Source: JAKOVR01 sp031415655
Lineage (GTDB): Bacteria; Actinomycetota; Acidimicrobiia; Acidimicrobiales; Acidimicrobilacustridaceae
Assembly: GCA_031415655.1 (NCBI GenBank)
Contig: JANOSD010000082.1
Coordinates: 11,492 to 75,491, forward strand
DNA: 64,000 nt
Reading direction: 5' to 3'
A program made the position numbers and the translations under genes. Position 1 is the stretch's first letter; each line of letters begins with the position of its first letter. Of the stretch, positions 40,673 through 49,642 are shown in pieces. The notes beneath the pieces were generated by a model. That model was not told where the DNA came from, made no database searches, and was given only the letters and a program-made list of their open reading frames with translations.

Positions 40673-43600
40673 TGGATTATCGCGTTGGCGCCGAGCAGCA
40701 CGCGCAGTTCGGCGACCAGGCCGTTGGTGACGTCGACGGCGAAATGGCCGGGGAGCCGCAGGATCTGCTGGTCCCCGATGTGCAGGAATACCTGCGACTC
40801 GCCGAGGTGCTCCGACAACAGGGTTTTGAGGTCGCCGAGGAGCTTTTCGGTGGCCCGGTTCGGGTGGACCGCGATTCGCAGCGGCGGCGCACCGTCGGTG
40901 ATGAGATCCGTGACAACCTCGATCTCCTGGGCCATGAACTTCACCTGATCCTCACGACCATCCACCCTGCCCTTCACGATCACCACGGTGTCGTCTTCGA
41001 GCAGGTGACCCACTTTGGCCATCGTCTTTGGGAAGACCATGCATTCGATCGTGGATTGCAGGTCTTCAAGCTCGAACACCGCCATGAGATCGCCTTTGCG
41101 TGTCCACTTGCGGTTGAGGTTGGTGATCAACCCGCCGATCGAGCGGAGAGCGCCATCTTCGACCCCATCGAGCTCGAGAATCGTGCAGTCGCTTCGTCGT
41201 TTGAGGATGCCTTCGGCCCCTTGCAACGGGTGGGAGCTCACGTACAAACCGAGCATTTCCTTCTCGAATGCGAGGCGAACCTTTTTATCGAAATCCGTGT
41301 CGGGAATCTCGAGTCGGGCGTCGTCGAACGGATCTTTCGCGACGCCGGGCACAGTGGGTTCCATCATCGAAAAGAGGTCGAACTGACCTTCCGCTTCTTT
41401 GCGTCGTTTGGCGATCATCCGGTCGATGATCTGCTCATAGACAAGGAGCAAACCCTTGCGAGGATGCCCAAAGCTGTCGAACCCGCCCGCCTTGATCAGC
41501 GACTCAATCGTGCGTTTATTGAGGACGTTGATGTCGACCCGTTCACAGAAGTCGTAGAAATCGGCGAAGGCACCGTTGGCATCGCGCTCGACGATGATCG
41601 CCCCGACGAGGCCTTCGCCTACGTTGCGCACCGCCGACAAACCAAAGGTGATCGAACCCTTACGAGCGTTGGTGCCCATTTCTTCGGGACGCAGCACAGC
41701 GGCGAAATCCATCTCCGAAACGTTCACGTCGGGAACGAGTACCGGGATGCCCATTACCTTGCACTCGGCCAGATACACCGCCGCCTTGTCGAGGTTGCTC
41801 TTTACGGAGGTGAGCAGGCAGGCAAGGTATTCCGTGGGGTAGTTGGCCTTCAGGTAGGCCGTTTGATACGAGATGAGGCCGTAGCCGTAGCTATGGCTCT
41901 TGTTGAAGGCGTAGTCGGCGAAGTTCTCGATCACGTCGAACAACTCGGTACCAAGGGCGGAGCCATACCCCGATGATTCGCAACCGTCCACGAACTTGGT
42001 GCGCTCCTTGGCCATGAGGGCGCGAACCTTCTTGCCACATGCCTTGCGGAGATTGTCGGCATCGGCCAGGGAAAATCCGGCGAATTTCTGCGACACCCGC
42101 ATTACCGACTCTTGGTAGATCATGAGGCCGTAGGTGTCGCCGAGCAGGGCTTCCGCTTCCGGGTGGAAGTAGTCGATGGGTTTGCGGCCGTTCTTGCGAT
42201 CGGCATAGTCGTTGTGCATGTTCACGCCCATCGGCCCCGGCCGATAGAGCGCCACGAGCGCGGCGATGTCTTCGAAGCCGGTAGGTGCCAACGATCGCAT
42301 CAGCGCCCGCATCGGCCCGCCCTCAAGCTGGAACACGCCGATCGAGTCTCCCCGGCGGAGCAACTCGAACGTGGGTTGATCGTCGAGGGCGACGTTGTCG
42401 ATGTCGACCTCAATGCCCTGCGTGCGCGTGATCATCGCCAATGCATCGGAGATCACATCAAGGTTGCGCAGACCCAGGAAGTCCATCTTCAAGAGGCCGA
42501 GGCTCTCCACGCCGCCCATTTCGTATTGCGTGACGACCGGCGAATCCTCGGGGTTTGATCCCGCCAGGGGTTTGCGCTGAATCGGCAGGTACTCGGTGAG
42601 GGGTTCTTTGGTGATCACCACCGCGGCGGCGTGGATGCCGTCTTGACGGCGAAGGCCTTCGAGGCCCTTGGCCACGTCGATCACCCGTTTGCTGGCGGGA
42701 TCAAGCTCGTACATCTGGCGGAGATCGCCCGCCATCTTGAACCCCTCCTCGTATTTCTCGTGCACCTCAAGGCATGCGTAGAGGGGCGTGTCGCGCCCCA
42801 TCACCAGCGGCGGCATGGCCTTGGCGATGCGGTCCCCCACGTTGTATTCGTAGCCCAGCACACGCGCCGCATCACGCACCGCCTGGCGAGCTTTGATGGT
42901 GCCGAACGTGACGATCTGCGCCACGTGATCACGCCCGTAACGCTCGGCGGCGTACCGAATCATCTCATCCCGATAGCGGGAGTCGAAGTCCATGTCGATG
43001 TCCGGCATGGACACCCGGCTCGGGTTGAGGAAACGTTCGAAGAGGAGGTCGTACTTGATCGGATCAAGGTCGGTGATGCGCAGGCAGTAGGCCACCGCAC
43101 AGCCGGCCGCCGAACCACGGCCCGGACCAACTCGAATGTCGGCGTCACGAGCATGTTTGATGAGATCCCAGGTGATGAGGAAATAGGACGCGAAGCCCAT
43201 GTCACCGATCACCTTCAGTTCGTAGGCGAGCCGTTCCACCGCCGCCTCGGGGACGGTGCCACCCCACCTCGCCCGAGCGCCTTCGAACGTGAGGTGTTCG
43301 AGATAGGCCGCGGCGTCGGCGAAACCTTCTGGCAACGGGAAGTTGGGAAGCTGCGGCTTCCCAAACTCGATCTCCACCTTGCAACGTTCGGCAATCCACA
43401 ACGTGTTGTCGCACGCTTCGGGCACCTCGGCGAATGTTTCACGCATCTCTCGAGCGTCTTTGAAGTAGTGCTGATCGCCATGAAACTTGAAGCGGTCGGT
43501 CTCGGCCATTAGGGAGCCGGTCTGCACACAGAGAAGGGCGTCGTGGCTCTCGTGGTCGTGCTGATGGGTGTAGTGCGAGTCGTTGGTGGCGAGTAGCGGG

Positions 43601-44238
43601 GCTTTGATCTTGCGGGCCAGGCGCACCAACTCGGGATTGGTCCACTTCTGCTCCGGGATGCCGTGATCCTGGAGTTCCACAAAAAGGTTGTCGCGGCCGA
43701 AGATGTCCTGGAGGCGAGCTGCCTTCTCCACTGCGGCGTCGAATCCCGAGTTCATCATCGACTGGAGGACGTGGCCGCCCAGGCAGCCGGTGGTGGCAAT
43801 GATCCCTTCGTGGTGTTCCTCGAGCAGGGCCCAATCCACCTTGGGCTTCATGTAGTAGCCCTCCATGTAGGCGCGGCTGGCCAGTTGGATCAGGTTCTTG
43901 TAGCCGACGTTGTTCTCCGCCAGTGTCGTGAGGTGGTAGTACGCCTTTCTCCCGCCCTCGGTCTCACCGCCGGAGTCGTCCACCTTGCCTCGCCGTGTGG
44001 GGCGCTCCGTGCGTTCATCAAACGCCTGGTACAGCTCGCATCCGAGAATCGGAGCGACGTCGTGCTCTTGGCATGCCTTGTAGAAGTCGAGAATCCCGTA
44101 CATGTTGCCGTGGTCGGTGATACCCACGGCCGGCTGTCCGTCGGCCGCCGCCTTGGCCACGATGTCGCCGACACGAGCAGCCCCATCGAGCATCGAGTAC
44201 TCAGTGTGCACATGGAGATGCGTGAACGATTTCGGCAC
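40669..44238 (-). CDS. dnaE: DNA polymerase III alpha subunit
   Basis: This 1189-residue replicative polymerase subunit has the N-terminal PHP domain (FTHLHVHTEYSMLDGAARVG; VGITDHGNMYGILDFY), the polymerase core with catalytic aspartates in SMPDIDMDFDSRYRDEMIRY (near 415) and GRGSAAGCAVAYCL, the fingers and tandem HhH region (FNKSHSYGYGLISYQTAYLK), and a C-terminal OB-fold (GGLITNLNRKWTRKGDLMAV). The length fits DnaE1 rather than the shorter DnaE2. GTG 44238 is chosen after an AAGGACC site; the open frame extends to 44343. DnaA-box-like sites lie 70-105 bases upstream. Confidence 0.96.
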   Translation of the reverse strand: MPKSFTHLHVHTEYSMLDGAARVGDIVAKAAADGQPAVGITDHGNMYGILDFYKACQEHDVAPILGCELYQAFDERTERPTRRGKVDDSGGETEGGRKAYYHLTTLAENNVGYKNLIQLASRAYMEGYYMKPKVDWALLEEHHEGIIATTGCLGGHVLQSMMNSGFDAAVEKAARLQDIFGRDNLFVELQDHGIPEQKWTNPELVRLARKIKAPLLATNDSHYTHQHDHESHDALLCVQTGSLMAETDRFKFHGDQHYFKDAREMRETFAEVPEACDNTLWIAERCKVEIEFGKPQLPNFPLPEGFADAAAYLEHLTFEGARARWGGTVPEAAVERLAYELKVIGDMGFASYFLITWDLIKHARDADIRVGPGRGSAAGCAVAYCLRITDLDPIKYDLLFERFLNPSRVSMPDIDMDFDSRYRDEMIRYAAERYGRDHVAQIVTFGTIKARQAVRDAARVLGYEYNVGDRIAKAMPPLVMGRDTPLYACLEVHEKYEEGFKMAGDLRQMYELDPASKRVIDVAKGLEGLRRQDGIHAAAVVITKEPLTEYLPIQRKPLAGSNPEDSPVVTQYEMGGVESLGLLKMDFLGLRNLDVISDALAMITRTQGIEVDIDNVALDDQPTFELLRRGDSIGVFQLEGGPMRALMRSLAPTGFEDIAALVALYRPGPMGVNMHNDYADRKNGRKPIDYFHPEAEALLGDTYGLMIYQESVMRVSQKFAGFSLADADNLRKACGKKVRALMAKERTKFVDGCESSGYGSALGTELFDVIENFADYAFNKSHSYGYGLISYQTAYLKANYPTEYLACLLTSVKSNLDKAAVYLAECKVMGIPVLVPDVNVSEMDFAAVLRPEEMGTNARKGSITFGLSAVRNVGEGLVGAIIVERDANGAFADFYDFCERVDINVLNKRTIESLIKAGGFDSFGHPRKGLLLVYEQIIDRMIAKRRKEAEGQFDLFSMMEPTVPGVAKDPFDDARLEIPDTDFDKKVRLAFEKEMLGLYVSSHPLQGAEGILKRRSDCTILELDGVEDGALRSIGGLITNLNRKWTRKGDLMAVFELEDLQSTIECMVFPKTMAKVGHLLEDDTVVIVKGRVDGREDQVKFMAQEIEVVTDLITDGAPPLRIAVHPNRATEKLLGDLKTLLSEHLGESQVFLHIGDQQILRLPGHFAVDVTNGLVAELRVLLGANAIIQ

Positions 44239-44309
44239 GCTGACGGTCCTTGGTCGATCGATACACGGTCGGTGTGGGCGCCGGGTCGCGCCCGTGTGGC
44301 GTGCGCCCG

Positions 44310-44343
44310 TTGTCCACAGTTGTTGTCCCCAGGTTGGGGACAA
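44310..44343. promoter_or_regulatory. DnaA-box-like cluster upstream of dnaE
   Basis: TTGTCCACA (44310-44318) matches the actinobacterial DnaA box. Two one-mismatch copies follow: TTGTCCCCA (44323-44331) and its inverse TGGGGACAA (44335-44343), which form a perfect 8-bp dyad. The cluster lies 72-105 bases before the dnaE start, where the dnaE promoter should be. Confidence 0.6.
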
Positions 44344-44430
44344 ATAACAGCGGTGTGATTCCCCGGAGAAACGACTCTAGCGCGATGATTCTCGCGATTC
44401 CACCGGTTCAAACGGGGCTGCGTTCCCTGC

Positions 44431-45732
44431 TCAGAACGTCCGCGGTGGTACGCCGGTATACGCCGCTTGCACGCGAAAACGAAGCGGCCGGCGCTGGTAC
44501 TCCTCGGCGCCGTGGGCGAGCCAACCGGCACATCTCGCCAGGGAGAAGATCGCCTCCCCAGCATCGCCAACCAAGTGCCAGGAATGGGCAACGGCGCCAA
44601 GGGCCAGATCGACGTTGGGTCGGGGCAGCCCCCGATCAGCGGCGACATCGACGATCTCGCGCACCAGTCGGAGGTGCCGAGGTGGCGCCCCCGACTCCCC
44701 CAGCCGGTCAAGTAGCTCCGCCGCCCTCGGGTCTCCGAAGGGATACAGCGGATGCCCGAAGCCCGGAGGCCCTTCCGGCGAATTGATGAGGTGATCGATC
44801 GCGGTCGCGGCCGAATGGGCGGCCGCCTCCGCGAAGAGGACACCCACCCGTTGACTTGCCTGTCCGTGGTAACGGCCATGCATTGCACCCAGTCCGGCGA
44901 GCAACACCGATGCGGCATCGGCCCTCGCCGATGCAGCAATGCGGGCAGCGAAGGTGGAGGCGGCAAGTTCGTGGTCGGCCAGCAGTACCAACGCGGCGTT
45001 GATCAAAGCCACGAAATCCGGTGGCGGCCGACGGGTACTCACACCGAGCGCGACCCGACCCGCCACGGTGCCTCGGCACGATGCGTCACCGATCCGGAGC
45101 CGAGGTATTCGAGACACCGAAGGACCCGCAACCACGTTGGCCACCGTCGCGACCAGCGTCGGCGCCATCCGTAGAATCTGACCGGGGTCCGGGGCAACAT
45201 CGGGGTCATTGTCACTGTGGGATTCGAGATGGTGGGATTCGGGATGGTCGAGGGTCGGTCCCGGCGATGCCCCCAACGTCTCTGCGGTCGCCGCAACAGC
45301 GGCAACGGCCACTCGGATCCGATGGACGGGCGAGAAGGCTTCGGTGTTCACCGGGACCGGCAAACCGTTGCCCCACGGCACAAAGTGTCCGGGCAAGGTG
45401 CCGTTCCACAGAAGGCCAGCAACCTCTTCGTAGGACCTCTGGCGAGACAGGACCACGGCGTCATACCCGCGATAGAACAGACGTCGCCCGTCGATCAGCG
45501 TGATCGCCGTCTCCATGGGAACGTCGATGATCGGACCGCGCGTCGATCGACGAGGTCGTCCCCGGAGCGCCAGTCGCTCCACCTCTGCCGCATCGAAGAG
45601 GCTCGATCGCCCATCGGGACCGCGTTCTCGTGTGAGGTAGCCCCTGCTCACGTAGGCGTACAGCGTGGCCGGCTTCACCCCCAGGCGTTTCGCCGTCTCG
45701 GTGGCATTGAGTCGGGGAGATCGGCGGGCCAT
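44431..45732 (-). CDS. citrate synthase-family protein with N-terminal HTH
   Basis: The 433-residue protein starts with a MerR/excisionase-like helix-turn-helix (ETAKRLGVKPATLYAYVSRG and a wing with GRSSLFDAAEVERL), then a citrate synthase fold. Active-site counterparts are GAMHGRYHG (His), GFGHPLYPFGDPR (His) and PNVDLALGAV (Asp), so catalysis is possible. A ~35-residue His/Asp/Ser-rich insertion lies near 180. A TACAAT -10 box is six bases before ATG 45732. The HTH and the adjoining TTGAT/ATCAA sites suggest it regulates itself and the divergent CBS-citrate synthase gene. Confidence 0.85.
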   Translation of the reverse strand: MARRSPRLNATETAKRLGVKPATLYAYVSRGYLTRERGPDGRSSLFDAAEVERLALRGRPRRSTRGPIIDVPMETAITLIDGRRLFYRGYDAVVLSRQRSYEEVAGLLWNGTLPGHFVPWGNGLPVPVNTEAFSPVHRIRVAVAAVAATAETLGASPGPTLDHPESHHLESHSDNDPDVAPDPGQILRMAPTLVATVANVVAGPSVSRIPRLRIGDASCRGTVAGRVALGVSTRRPPPDFVALINAALVLLADHELAASTFAARIAASARADAASVLLAGLGAMHGRYHGQASQRVGVLFAEAAAHSAATAIDHLINSPEGPPGFGHPLYPFGDPRAAELLDRLGESGAPPRHLRLVREIVDVAADRGLPRPNVDLALGAVAHSWHLVGDAGEAIFSLARCAGWLAHGAEEYQRRPLRFRVQAAYTGVPPRTF

Positions 45733-45735
45733 GGG

Positions 45736-45756
45736 TTGATTGTAATCAATGTTGAT
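45736..45756. promoter_or_regulatory. operator-like repeats between divergent citrate synthase genes
   Basis: TTGAT (45736-45740), ATCAA (45745-45749) and TTGAT (45752-45756) make an inverted and a direct pair. They overlap the TACAAT -10 box (minus strand, 45744-45739) of the HTH-fused gene within a 54-base divergent promoter region. Confidence 0.5.
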
Positions 45757-45786
45757 CTTGTCGTTCGCCGGGCGCACGCTCATCCC

Positions 45787-47394
45787 ATGAGCACCACCGA
45801 AACGAGCCCTTCCCCGGACATCGCCGAACGCCTTGAACTCCGCCCCGTCGGCGACACGGGTTCGGGCAAGACCCTCCACGCAATGATGACGACGCCGGTG
45901 ATCCAGGGCGATCCCGAGGAGGCCTTCGCATCCGTCGTCGCCCGAATGCACCACCACCGCGTGGGATCTGCAGTGATCACCGAAGATGGCCGTGTGGTCG
46001 GCATCGTCACTGAGCGCGATGCGCTCCGAGTACATGCCGGTACTTTCGAAACCGACGTGCGCACCCGGGAGGTGATGACCGCGCCCGCCGATTGCCTGGC
46101 GAGCGATCACCAGCCCGAGGAGGCACTGCTCGCAATGGTCGAACACGGGTATCGCCACATGCCCGTCGTCGATGGCACGACGTTGGTTGGTGTGGTGAGC
46201 CTCCGCGATCTCGTGGCGGAGCGACCACTGGGACCATTGGCCATTCCTCGCGGGCTCGCAGGTGTGGTGGTGGCCGACACCGCGGTCGGCCAGGTGCGCG
46301 GGAACGAAGGGTTCTACCATTACCGAGAACACTCGGCGACCGACCTCGCCGAGTGCCGGACCGTGGAGGACGTGTGGCGCTTTGTCCTCGATGCCGAGTT
46401 ACCGGCGACGTTGGCCGAGCAGTCGCAGTTCGCGGGGGAGGTACGAGCCTTGCGAGGCCTGCCCGAAGCGGTTGAACAAGCCATTCCACTTATCGCCGCC
46501 ACAGGTTCCGTGCTCGACGGCATGCGAACGACGGTGTCGCTGCTCGGCGCCGCCGATTCGATGCGCCCACTGCTCGACCTCCACCCGGACCAGCGCCGAA
46601 ACGACGCTTTGCGGATCGCCGCCTGCGCACCCACTGTTGCTGCCGCCCTCTACCGGACCACCCGTAAACTCTCTCCCATTGCTCCCCGAGACGATCTCGG
46701 CGCCGGAGCGAACCTGCTCTGGATGCTCACCGGGGAGCAACCCGATCCGCATCGAGCAGCCGCTCTGGAGAGTTACCTCGTGACCACCATCGATCACGGC
46801 TTCAACGCGTCGACCTTCACCGCTCGAGTCGTTGCCTCGACTGGAGCAGACATGGCGGCGTGTGTAGTGGCAGCAATTGGTGCGCTATCGGGTCCGCTTC
46901 ACGGCGGAGCCCCCAGTCGCGCCCTCGACCTGCTCGATACCATCGGCACCGCCGACCGCACCGACGAGATCGTGGGGGCGATGCTCCACCGAGGCGAACG
47001 CATCATGGGGTTTGGTCACGCGGTGTATCGGACCGATGATCCCCGCTCGCTCCTGCTGCGCCGAATCGTTCGGGATCTGGCGAGCCATGGCGGACCAGAG
47101 ACGGTGTCCCGTTTGTTATTGGCCGAGCGAGTGGAGCATGACGTGCTCGGCCTCCTGCAACGCCACCGGCCCGATCGAGCGTTGCGCACCAACGTGGAAT
47201 TTTATGCCGGTCTGCTCATGGAGGCGTGCGGCATCCCACGGGAACTGTTCACCCCGGTGTTCGTGTGCAGCCGCACAATTGGCTGGACGGCACACGTGCT
47301 CGAACAAGCGGCCGACCCCAAAATCATTCGGCCCGATGCACGATATGTGGGGCCGACTCCTCCGGCCGCGGTCCCACTGTCACCAACCGAGTAG
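45787..47394 (+). CDS. citrate synthase-family protein with N-terminal CBS pair
   Basis: The 535-residue protein has tandem CBS motifs at residues 30-150 (HHRVGSAVITEDGRVVGIVT and YRHMPVVDGTTLVGVVSLRD), which may bind adenine nucleotides. A citrate synthase fold follows: GNEGFYHYREHSATDL, GPLHGGAPSRAL and MGFGHAVYRTDDPR with the two catalytic His. The position of the catalytic Asp reads Glu (TNVEFYAGLLMEACGIP). Adenylate control of citrate or 2-methylcitrate synthesis is inferred. ATG 45787 is chosen at the divergent promoter; an open frame continues upstream in the shadow of the HTH gene. Confidence 0.88.
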   Translation: MSTTETSPSPDIAERLELRPVGDTGSGKTLHAMMTTPVIQGDPEEAFASVVARMHHHRVGSAVITEDGRVVGIVTERDALRVHAGTFETDVRTREVMTAPADCLASDHQPEEALLAMVEHGYRHMPVVDGTTLVGVVSLRDLVAERPLGPLAIPRGLAGVVVADTAVGQVRGNEGFYHYREHSATDLAECRTVEDVWRFVLDAELPATLAEQSQFAGEVRALRGLPEAVEQAIPLIAATGSVLDGMRTTVSLLGAADSMRPLLDLHPDQRRNDALRIAACAPTVAAALYRTTRKLSPIAPRDDLGAGANLLWMLTGEQPDPHRAAALESYLVTTIDHGFNASTFTARVVASTGADMAACVVAAIGALSGPLHGGAPSRALDLLDTIGTADRTDEIVGAMLHRGERIMGFGHAVYRTDDPRSLLLRRIVRDLASHGGPETVSRLLLAERVEHDVLGLLQRHRPDRALRTNVEFYAGLLMEACGIPRELFTPVFVCSRTIGWTAHVLEQAADPKIIRPDARYVGPTPPAAVPLSPTE

Positions 47395-47411
47395 TGCATG
47401 AACCCCAAAGC

Positions 47412-48344
47412 TCAAATGGGAAGCAGGCCCACACGTAGTCGCTCGATCTCCACCGGGACGGGCTGCTCGGTGTGAGCCACACCGGGAAACCCGCCCCATT
47501 CGAACGTCTCCCGGAGGTAGGCCACGAGACGTACTTCCGTCGTTCCGGAACTCCCGCGCACGAGCGGATCCGCGGATGCCTCGATGCCCAACACCGGAAG
47601 CAAGATGTGGTTGGTCTCACCGATCTGGTTGGCGCTGAGCTCCCGACCATTGGCAATCGGCACCGCGAGTTGCCCCCTGGACGACAGGTGCGTGGCATCG
47701 AGCTCGCCCGTTGCCGGATCGACGTGATCCATGATGCCGTCGACCGGCAAGAGATTGAAGGGTTCGGTGAAGTACCCGAATGCCGGCCAGTCCAGATCGT
47801 CGTCAAAGTCGAAGGCCGAGGGATTCCACGCCGGGAAGGAACCGGCCAGGTCAACCTCGCCCACGTGACGGTAGAGCGACCGCATAGCGGCAGGAAGCGG
47901 GCTGCCGAGCAGTTGTTCGGCAGCGGAAATCCGATCTTCGATCTCGGGGGCGGGGCCAGGCCAACCCATCACGGTCTCCTCCACCTCGCCTTCGTCGAGC
48001 CATCTCATGTCACGCCCCGCCGACTCCATGCTCCTGCGCAAATTGAGATCTTCAATGGTTCGGAACCGGCGATTTCTGCTGTACCGGTGGCCAAAGCGAT
48101 ACCCCATGAGGGTGAGCCGCACCACGATCGTGGCCACATTCCCCGCCACCCGTTGCATCGTCAGGTCGGCCACTGTGTCGACATCGGCTTGCCACGGAGC
48201 GGACGCGGCAGCATCGCCGAGATCGGCAATGCGGTCCCAGACCGCCTCGCAGTCGCCCGCTTCGTAGCGCTCCGCCAACGACGACACGAGGAAAGCGTAC
48301 CGGCCGAGCGCGATACTGATGGGTGATGTCGACTCCGTCACCAC
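47412..48344 (-). CDS. SMI1/KNR4-like protein
   Basis: The 310-residue product has an N-terminal helical region (ALGRYAFLVSSLAERYEAGD) and a central EDRISAAEQLLGSPLPAAMRS, then YRHVGEVDLAGSFPAW, which follow the SMI1/KNR4 pattern (helix, acidic strand, Tyr/Gly turn). That fold includes immunity proteins in polymorphic toxin systems, but no toxin is nearby. The 5' end overlaps the divergent hydroxylase gene by 19 bases, so the real start may be the in-frame GTG at 48287. Function unknown. Confidence 0.6.
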   Translation of the reverse strand: MVTESTSPISIALGRYAFLVSSLAERYEAGDCEAVWDRIADLGDAAASAPWQADVDTVADLTMQRVAGNVATIVVRLTLMGYRFGHRYSRNRRFRTIEDLNLRRSMESAGRDMRWLDEGEVEETVMGWPGPAPEIEDRISAAEQLLGSPLPAAMRSLYRHVGEVDLAGSFPAWNPSAFDFDDDLDWPAFGYFTEPFNLLPVDGIMDHVDPATGELDATHLSSRGQLAVPIANGRELSANQIGETNHILLPVLGIEASADPLVRGSSGTTEVRLVAYLRETFEWGGFPGVAHTEQPVPVEIERLRVGLLPI

Positions 48345-48955
48345 GGCCGTTGCGCAAGCTTGCCCCCGAGTTCCTGCGTTCGCCCACGGCGTGGATCATC
48401 GCACCCAGCGCCGCGGCCATGACCGTCCTTCGTCTCCGCAAGGGACGACTTCACGCCGCCGACGCTGTGGTGGTTGCGGGCATGGTTGGCGGACGGTCGG
48501 CCATTGAATGGGTCTTGCACCGTTGGGTCCTCCATCTTCCACCGATCACGATCGGCGGCACCCCCCGAGAGATGCACCCGGCTCGCGCCCATCAACGACA
48601 TCACGACTGCCCGGACGATCCCACCACCGTGCCCATCGGTCCGATCGGCACTGCAGTTCTCGTGGCCGGGATCTCGGTGGGCGCCCTCCCCGGTCTCCCT
48701 CGCCACGACCTTCGACTCACCGCTGCCACGACGGGCTTCGGCCTCGTTCTCGCCTACGAGTGGACCCACTTTCTTCTGCACGCGCCGTACCAACCTCGCT
48801 CTGCATGGTTCACATCGGTGCGCCGCCACCACCGCCGCCATCATCATGCCGACGCCACGACCTGGTTCGGTATCACCGGCCACAGTTTCGATCGCCTAGT
48901 CGGCACCACGTCCCGAACGCCCAACACCGGCGACCACCCCAGGAGCACCCCATGA
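48326..48955 (+). CDS. fatty acid hydroxylase/sterol desaturase-family membrane protein
   Basis: The 209-residue membrane protein has the His clusters of the di-iron hydroxylase superfamily: EWVLHRWVLHLPP, ARAHQRHHDCPDD, THFLLHAPY and VRRHHRRHHHADATTWFG. About four TM helices are visible (AADAVVVAGMVGGRSA, GTAVLVAGISVGALPG). It could hydroxylate or desaturate a lipid or carotenoid. The downstream enoyl-CoA hydratase start overlaps its stop as ATGA, so they are co-translated. GTG 48323 is an alternative start. Confidence 0.85.
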   Translation: MSTPSPRPLRKLAPEFLRSPTAWIIAPSAAAMTVLRLRKGRLHAADAVVVAGMVGGRSAIEWVLHRWVLHLPPITIGGTPREMHPARAHQRHHDCPDDPTTVPIGPIGTAVLVAGISVGALPGLPRHDLRLTAATTGFGLVLAYEWTHFLLHAPYQPRSAWFTSVRRHHRRHHHADATTWFGITGHSFDRLVGTTSRTPNTGDHPRSTP

Positions 48956-49617
48956 TCGAGATAGAAACCCTTGGCGACGTGCGCGTACTGCGTTGGGCCG
49001 ATGGTGAGAACCGCTACAACACCGCATCGGTCATTCGTTGGCACGAGATCCTCGATGAGCTCGAGACGGTGCAAGGCCCGTTGGCGCTCGTACTGGTGGG
49101 CGATGGCAAATTTTTCAGCAACGGTCTGGACCTCGACAGCTTTGCCGCCGATCCCGAGAGCGCAGGTGCTGTGGTCGACGGAGTGCACCGCCTCTTTGGC
49201 CGCATGGTGCTGTTCCCGGCCTACACAGTGGCGGCAATCAACGGACATGCCTTCGCCGGCGGCGCAATGCTCACCTGCGCCTGCGACACCCGAGTGATGC
49301 GATCCGATCGTGGCTATTGGTGCCTTCCCGAAGTGGACCTCGGCTTGCCGCTCACCGAGCCCATGCACGCAATCGTCACCGCTCGCCTTCCTCGGGCGGC
49401 AGCGTTCGACGCGATCATGACTGGCCGTCGTTTCTCGGCCGACGAAGCGCTCGCCGCTGGCATCGTGGAACACGTTGCGCCCGAAGCCGATGTCCTGGCG
49501 AAAGCCATCGAACTGGCGGCGGTAATGGCGCCGAAAGATCGCAACGTCATCAAGGTCCACAAACGCCAACTCTTCGGAGCTACCGCCGCAATTTGCGATC
49601 CGTCCCTCGCCGTCTGA
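48952..49617 (+). CDS. enoyl-CoA hydratase/isomerase-family protein
   Basis: The 221-residue crotonase-fold protein has oxyanion-hole segments FFSNGLDLDSFA and INGHAFAGGAMLTCACDTRV, followed by YWCLPEVDLGLPL, where Glu may be catalytic, and MTGRRFSADEALAAGIV. It lacks some C-terminal residues of longer hydratases and resembles enoyl-CoA delta-isomerases. An AGGAG site precedes ATG 48952, which overlaps the hydroxylase stop by four bases. A role in fatty-acid processing alongside the hydroxylase is plausible. Confidence 0.82.
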   Translation: MIEIETLGDVRVLRWADGENRYNTASVIRWHEILDELETVQGPLALVLVGDGKFFSNGLDLDSFAADPESAGAVVDGVHRLFGRMVLFPAYTVAAINGHAFAGGAMLTCACDTRVMRSDRGYWCLPEVDLGLPLTEPMHAIVTARLPRAAAFDAIMTGRRFSADEALAAGIVEHVAPEADVLAKAIELAAVMAPKDRNVIKVHKRQLFGATAAICDPSLAV

Positions 49618-49642
49618 GCAACGGGCCGGAATTTCCGCTCCA

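Noticed and set aside
40744..41976. 410-codon open frame antisense to dnaE
   Set aside because: dnaE is unmistakable on the other strand; this frame has no domain.
45217..45786. N-terminal extension of the CBS-citrate synthase
   Set aside because: The frame is open upstream but runs through the divergent HTH gene; the CBS domain starts properly from ATG 45787.
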